Assembly (NCBI RefSeq): GCF_040436345.1
Contig: NC_133223.1
Coordinates: 14,475,113-14,539,112 of the forward strand
DNA length: 64,000 nucleotides
Source: Pagrus major
Taxonomy: Eukaryota > Chordata > Actinopteri > Spariformes > Sparidae
Direction: 5' to 3'
The translations under genes and the position numbers were made by a program. Within the stretch, counting starts at the first letter, position 1. The number at the start of each line of letters is the position of its first letter. The notes beneath the pieces were generated by a model, which worked only from the letters and a program-made list of their open reading frames with translations, did no database searches and was not told where the DNA came from. Positions 59,501 to 64,000 of the stretch are shown here, one piece after another.

Positions 59501-62101
59501 TTATCTCTCCATCACCACTGTATAGGATGAGGACAGACAGTGAGCTCATGCAAATGGACGCTGGTGTTCTTCAAGCCGCAGTTTCTTTTTCTCTATAAAA
59601 CCCGGCGCCACTCCTCATTTCTCAGAATTGACGACGGAAAGACTTGAAGCACAAAAGACAGCATTGATCTGCTAAACATGTTTTCTGGTGAGGACGTAGG
59701 GAGCCTTGTGCTCAGTTCCTCATGCTGTCCTGGTTTTTCATGCTTCAGAGACCACAACTACTGTGTTTTACTACACCACCTACCTTGTTTCATTTGAGCA
59801 CACTTTACTTTCTTCGTATAAATGCCAGCTTGTTCTCCTTTTTATTTCCAATATCAGGAGTACAATCCACTAATGATGCAGAAGAACAATGAGGACTTTT
59901 GAAAGTCTACAGTTTGATATTTTTCTGCACGCCTGCATTGCTCTCGTTGCTAGGGGAGTGGGTGGTAAGGCTGCAGAGTCAGCTTGCCAAATCTCTGCCC
60001 CCCCCTCCCCAAAGCAGAAAACCCATGAAATGAATATATCTAATCCCTACCAAACAATCAGTCCCATTCTTTTACTCTGTCTCTGTCTGTGTCTCGTTGT
60101 TTTCCTCGCTGCAAAGTACTTCACCACAGCAAGTTGTTGCGCTGTAGTCTCCATTTTATTTATATCTGCTTCCCCATGAGGTCACATGAGGTGGAATCTC
60201 ATGTTCGAGATCAGAGAGACGACGTCAGTGAAGATTATCTTTATGTGCACGATGCAACCCAATTTCAAGATCAGTTAGGATTTTAAAATTCCTTTAGTGT
60301 CAGCCCCGCCTTATTTTCATTGTCTTAATGGAGAGACACCTACTGGCAAAAATAACGTACTGTACATTTTAAGTACGGCAACAGTGTTAGCAGCCGATTG
60401 CCTGTTAACACATCTGACAGACACAGAGCATAAGCATTTATTTATAGTCAAGTATCTGTTCCCATGATGTACGATTAGTCCAATATCCACCATACTTTAA
60501 GCTCCGTTTTTGGTCTCCACCAACTCATGAGAGGAATGTCTGGCTCATTAGTAGCTAAATCCTCCAAGAAACTCACTGGCAAGTGGCTAACTTCGCCTGT
60601 CTACTATTTGGTGATGAGTAGTAGAGTTTTAGAGTTTTTATTCAGCATCTTTCAGTTAATTTTGCTAGAAATTCAAACATAGTGAACGGGCAAAACAGAT
60701 ACAATATATATAATATAAAATGTAGAAATATTGAGGTAAAAATACAAAGTTTGGACACAATGACAAAGCTGCTTGACTAAAACAATCCTATTAGCACGTA
60801 GAGCAGCCTCATCAAGCTGCTGACACGACTAAAGCCACCAATTACCCATTAACAACCATCAGCTAATCACCACAGCTGTGTCAAGTCTCAGCCAATGCAG
60901 ACAGCTGCGAAGGATCAGTTTGACCCATTCAGTGAAGTGCTCATCACCATGACTGTCCTCGGGGGAAAGATTTGGAAAGTGAGGAGACGGACGTACAGCA
61001 GGAGAGACAGATGGAAACATCTGTGAGAATCCATCTCGCTTTCCATTGTATTCACAAACAAGTCCATCAGTCGGGGAATGCATATGAGGACAACAAAACT
61101 GTCGGATCAAATTATGTGTGAGACTCTCAGGCCTTGGGAAATTTACAGCTTTAATTTGCATGCAATAAGTCATAGACAACAAGTGACAGACTTAAACAAA
61201 GGAAAATTCATACTGCCTGGCTGTGAAAGTAACATCTTATCTTACAGTTACAAATGGTTCAAGATGTGTGAGAGACATGTTAATCTTTAGCACACAAATA
61301 ATGCCAAAAATTCCCTGTTAATGAAAGGTCTGCACTCTCTTGGCACTGCCATTATCACTTTGTCACTGAATGACTGAAACCCTTCCCTGCAACCGACGCA
61401 GAGGAAGAGTGAGACAGAGAGACGGAAGAGAAAAAGTAGTCTGCGGACCCTGCCATCAGACTTTGGCATCCCTCAGATGTGGAATGTGGAACTTCCTCTC
61501 TCTATGGCTCCTTGCAGGGTTTCCTGTATCCACAGAGAGCGTGCAGGGCGAAGGTCAGACCTACTGTAAATTCTCAGTACATGCCAGAGTACAGTTGCTG
61601 GACCATTCCTTCACCTCTGTATTTTTAAAGAATTCCTCCCACAGGAGCTGCTCTTGGTGGTAAACTGGGAGTTTTATAGGAGTCCATTCCAGTTGTTGAG
61701 TTTACCACATCACACATCTGAACTGAGAAATGTATAGTTCCTGTGAGTACTCTTCACAAGAGAAAGAAAGACCTGGAATAACTGGTCAGTTTGAGCTCTT
61801 TTAAGTTTGCCTTTGAAATATAAAAGTAGTGTAACTTTAAACTATTGTTTCTAAATATATATGATGTTCTGTACATCCCTTTCACTTGCCTATCTTTACT
61901 AATATTTTCATTTACACAGTCTTGTCTCCTAGAAGTTACTATGTATATAAATCACTAAATTGTCTATCAGATATAATGCCTTCTTTTCTCTCCTGGAGCA
62001 GGAGCGGTTTTGGCAAACATAAAGTAACATATGCACATGTAACATTTACTGTACATGCTGTTGGATTCATCAAACCATGATGAACTTGGGGAATAAATCT
62101 C

Positions 62102-62455
62102 TTAAAGGTGCAATATGTAAGAATTGGCCACCTGTCGAATTCATATTCAAATAGCAGACAGCATATCACCACAGTAACTGGTAGTTGCTGCTATCTATAG
62201 TCAGTTAGCTCAGTTAGCCGTTCACCTAGCGGACCAAACGGTGAGCTTGGAGCACTGGGGAAGTGTTGGTGCTTACACCACCGGCTCAAGAGCTTTGGAC
62301 AAGAATGAACTGGGGCTAGCTGGTTAGCATGCTAACTTTAGTAAATATCTATAAATTATATCTATATAACATTAGAACTGTTACTACTTTGCATTCTCTG
62401 GAAATGTTTATTTTTTAATGGTTTCAATAAAAATTCTTACATATGGCACCTTTAA
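62102..62455. mobile_element. MITE family B, best-preserved copy
   Basis: TTAA at 62102-62105 and 62452-62455. Left end 'aggtgcaatatgtaagaatt', right end 'aattcttacatatggcacct', nearly perfect inverted repeats. The interior 'ctagctggttagcatgctaa' is diagnostic of the family. This copy defines the ends of the poorer copies elsewhere. Confidence 0.8.
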
Positions 62456-63860
62456 ATAACACAATAGTCAATAAAAAACACGTGATGAACACTTTTGGAA
62501 TGATTATGGAGAGTTTAAGAACAAATGATCAAATCAACACAGCAGAACCAGAAATATCGCCTCTTTCAAAACCTGGCGCCTTCATTACCCAGAATGCAAC
62601 TTAGCCAGTGAGTGAAATCGCTGGAGGCAATTTATCAGATAACATGCAGCTTCCTCTGGAGCCACAAAAGGCTTTATACTCCTTTTTCACATAGGCAGAA
62701 GTACGAACCAAGACCTGAAACACACTTTAGTGGAGTTACCCTTTAACCCTACTCCAAATATTGTCCAGATGTTCTTCCCTGCTCAACCTTCAGGTACAGT
62801 ATAACACAGTAATGCAGCCATGCTTGATCTGCCAGAAAACATTTTCTCTATCCCCGTTGTCTGTCCCCATTCAATTCTGTTTATTTTCACTCTTCAACAT
62901 GTGTGGGCGTTTGTTGTGGACAGTAGGCGTTGGCTGTCTGATTCTAAAAGTTTAAAAACTTTTAGGATGTGAAACCCCCAGTCCAACAATCAGAAAGCTG
63001 TTTGATGATCTGGCCAGCACGTGTCTGAAGCAGAAAGCCTTCAGTCATGCAGAACCTCGGTCACTCGCTCTGAGCTTGTTATCTCAAGATGTTTAGTCTA
63101 TGTCTGCCTCTTGATTTCACACCCCTGGTCCCTCTCTCCTCTTTCCGTCTTTATTCTACTTCCTAATGTGTCTCCCACACTCGAGACGCCCTGACCTCCT
63201 CTTTAACAGATGTTAATGGTGTGAGTTTAATCACTTCAACTGTTCTTAAGTGTGGTAAGTATTTCTAATGACTTTCAGCAGCACACTCTTCCATATGGCT
63301 GCATGCCCATGTCAGACTCATACAGTCACATGATCTCATATACTCACATTGCATTGTTGTGATACTTCAGTGTCCTACCAGAAGGCTTTAGGTCATGATC
63401 ACACATGGTGAGCTATTAGCCAGTTAACATGAGGCAACAAGGGGCATAAACACACTTAATAAAAGCATGGATGCCGTCCTTGTTCTATATTTTTTTCTTA
63501 CTGTCAACGAATTTCATAAAAAGACCAAAACTAACAATGTGTTACTCAGACTTTCCAACCCTGTCTGTGGCACTCAGCCCCAAGTCAGACAGAAGAAGTA
63601 AATGTTTAAAATTGTTTCATTTTTAGCAAAAGGCTACATAACGTCCTAAATCAGCTGGGCACTGTAGTCTTTAGCAAACATCACTCACACAGGATTAAAC
63701 AGAGAATTTGTTGGGGACTATTTTCAGCCGTAGACTCAAACAATTTGAGCGCTTTTAAGCTTTTACATCAACACAGACAATCTTTGCTAGAAGGATCAAT
63801 TCATCATTGATTTTGGTCTCTTTATAGGATGTGGGGCCATTTTGAATATGACATATATAA

Positions 63861-64000
63861 TTAAAGGAGACATATTATGCTAATTTTCATATTCATAATT
63901 TTAATTTAGGTTACTACTAGAATAGGTTTACATGCTTTAATGCCTAAAAACACATCAGGTTTCTCATACTGTCCAGTGCTGCAGTGCTGTATTCCCCCTC
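63861..64000. mobile_element. MITE family C copy, truncated by the window edge
   Basis: TTAA then 'aggagacatattatgctaa', followed by 'tagaataggtttacatgct' and 'cagtgctgtattccccctc', matching the first quarter of 21849-22355 closely. The rest lies past the right edge. Confidence 0.75.

Larger units (their letters stand above)
44173..64000 (-). other. Large col4a2 5' intron(s), no supported exon
   Basis: No exon encoding the expected Cys-rich 7S segment (CSGGCQC-like) or a signal peptide was found on the minus strand, and no frame on either strand resembles a known protein beyond repeat remnants. In vertebrates COL4A2 has large 5' introns and is head to head with COL4A1, so the start exons and col4a1 are expected past 64000. 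Stretches with nothing I can name include 45800-46860, 48400-49800, 50200-53000, 54000-55500, 57500-62100 and 62460-63860. Confidence 0.6.

Noticed and set aside
1-64000. CRISPR arrays, operons, bacterial or phage-type systems
   Set aside because: The sequence is intron-bearing vertebrate DNA; repeats seen are microsatellites, minisatellites and transposons without spacer regularity.

Overview
The window is vertebrate nuclear DNA, most probably from a ray-finned fish (I would guess a percomorph). Genes are split by short introns with ordinary GT-AG borders, the gene order matches the human 13q34 block (COL4A2, RAB20, NAXD, ING1), and the introns and spacers carry many short inverted-repeat elements flanked by TTAA, AC/GT microsatellites and non-LTR retrotransposon scraps typical of teleosts. 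Nothing looks bacterial or viral.

Layout from left to right. 1-630: apparent 3' end of a plus-strand gene, by synteny perhaps ankrd10. 2490-6930: ing1 on the minus strand (three coding exons, 307 residues). 7245-13925: naxd on the minus strand (ten exons, 342 residues, one non-canonical GC donor). A separate two-exon Myb/SANT-like gene (336 residues) lies wholly inside naxd intron 1 on the same strand. 16269-22500: rab20 on the plus strand (two exons, 261 residues). 23981-44172: 43 consecutive exons of col4a2 on the minus strand, from the early collagenous region to the NC1 stop, 1595 codons before the stop, with reading frame conserved across every junction I placed. 44173-64000: no exon I can defend; this is best read as the large 5' intron of col4a2, with the signal-peptide and 7S exons lying beyond the right edge.

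The main genes serve unrelated jobs: chromatin reading (ING1), repair of hydrated NAD(P)H (NAXD), endosome/phagosome traffic (RAB20) and basement-membrane collagen (COL4A2). They are grouped by conserved synteny, not by a shared pathway. rab20 and col4a2 are convergent, and two poly(A) hexamers on opposite strands lie a few bases apart between them. naxd and rab20 are divergent across about 2.3 kb.

I see no new multi-gene biological system. The observations most worth checking are the nested Myb/SANT-like gene, a recursive-splice-site-like motif just upstream of the first visible col4a2 exon, a composite element plus minisatellite with a perfect 27-bp hairpin in a col4a2 intron, a second perfect hairpin inside the intron that separates the first two NC1 exons, and several TTAA-flanked element families, one inserted in the rab20 3' UTR. 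Exon borders were placed by hand from splice consensus, frame and homology recalled from family knowledge; no alignment was run.
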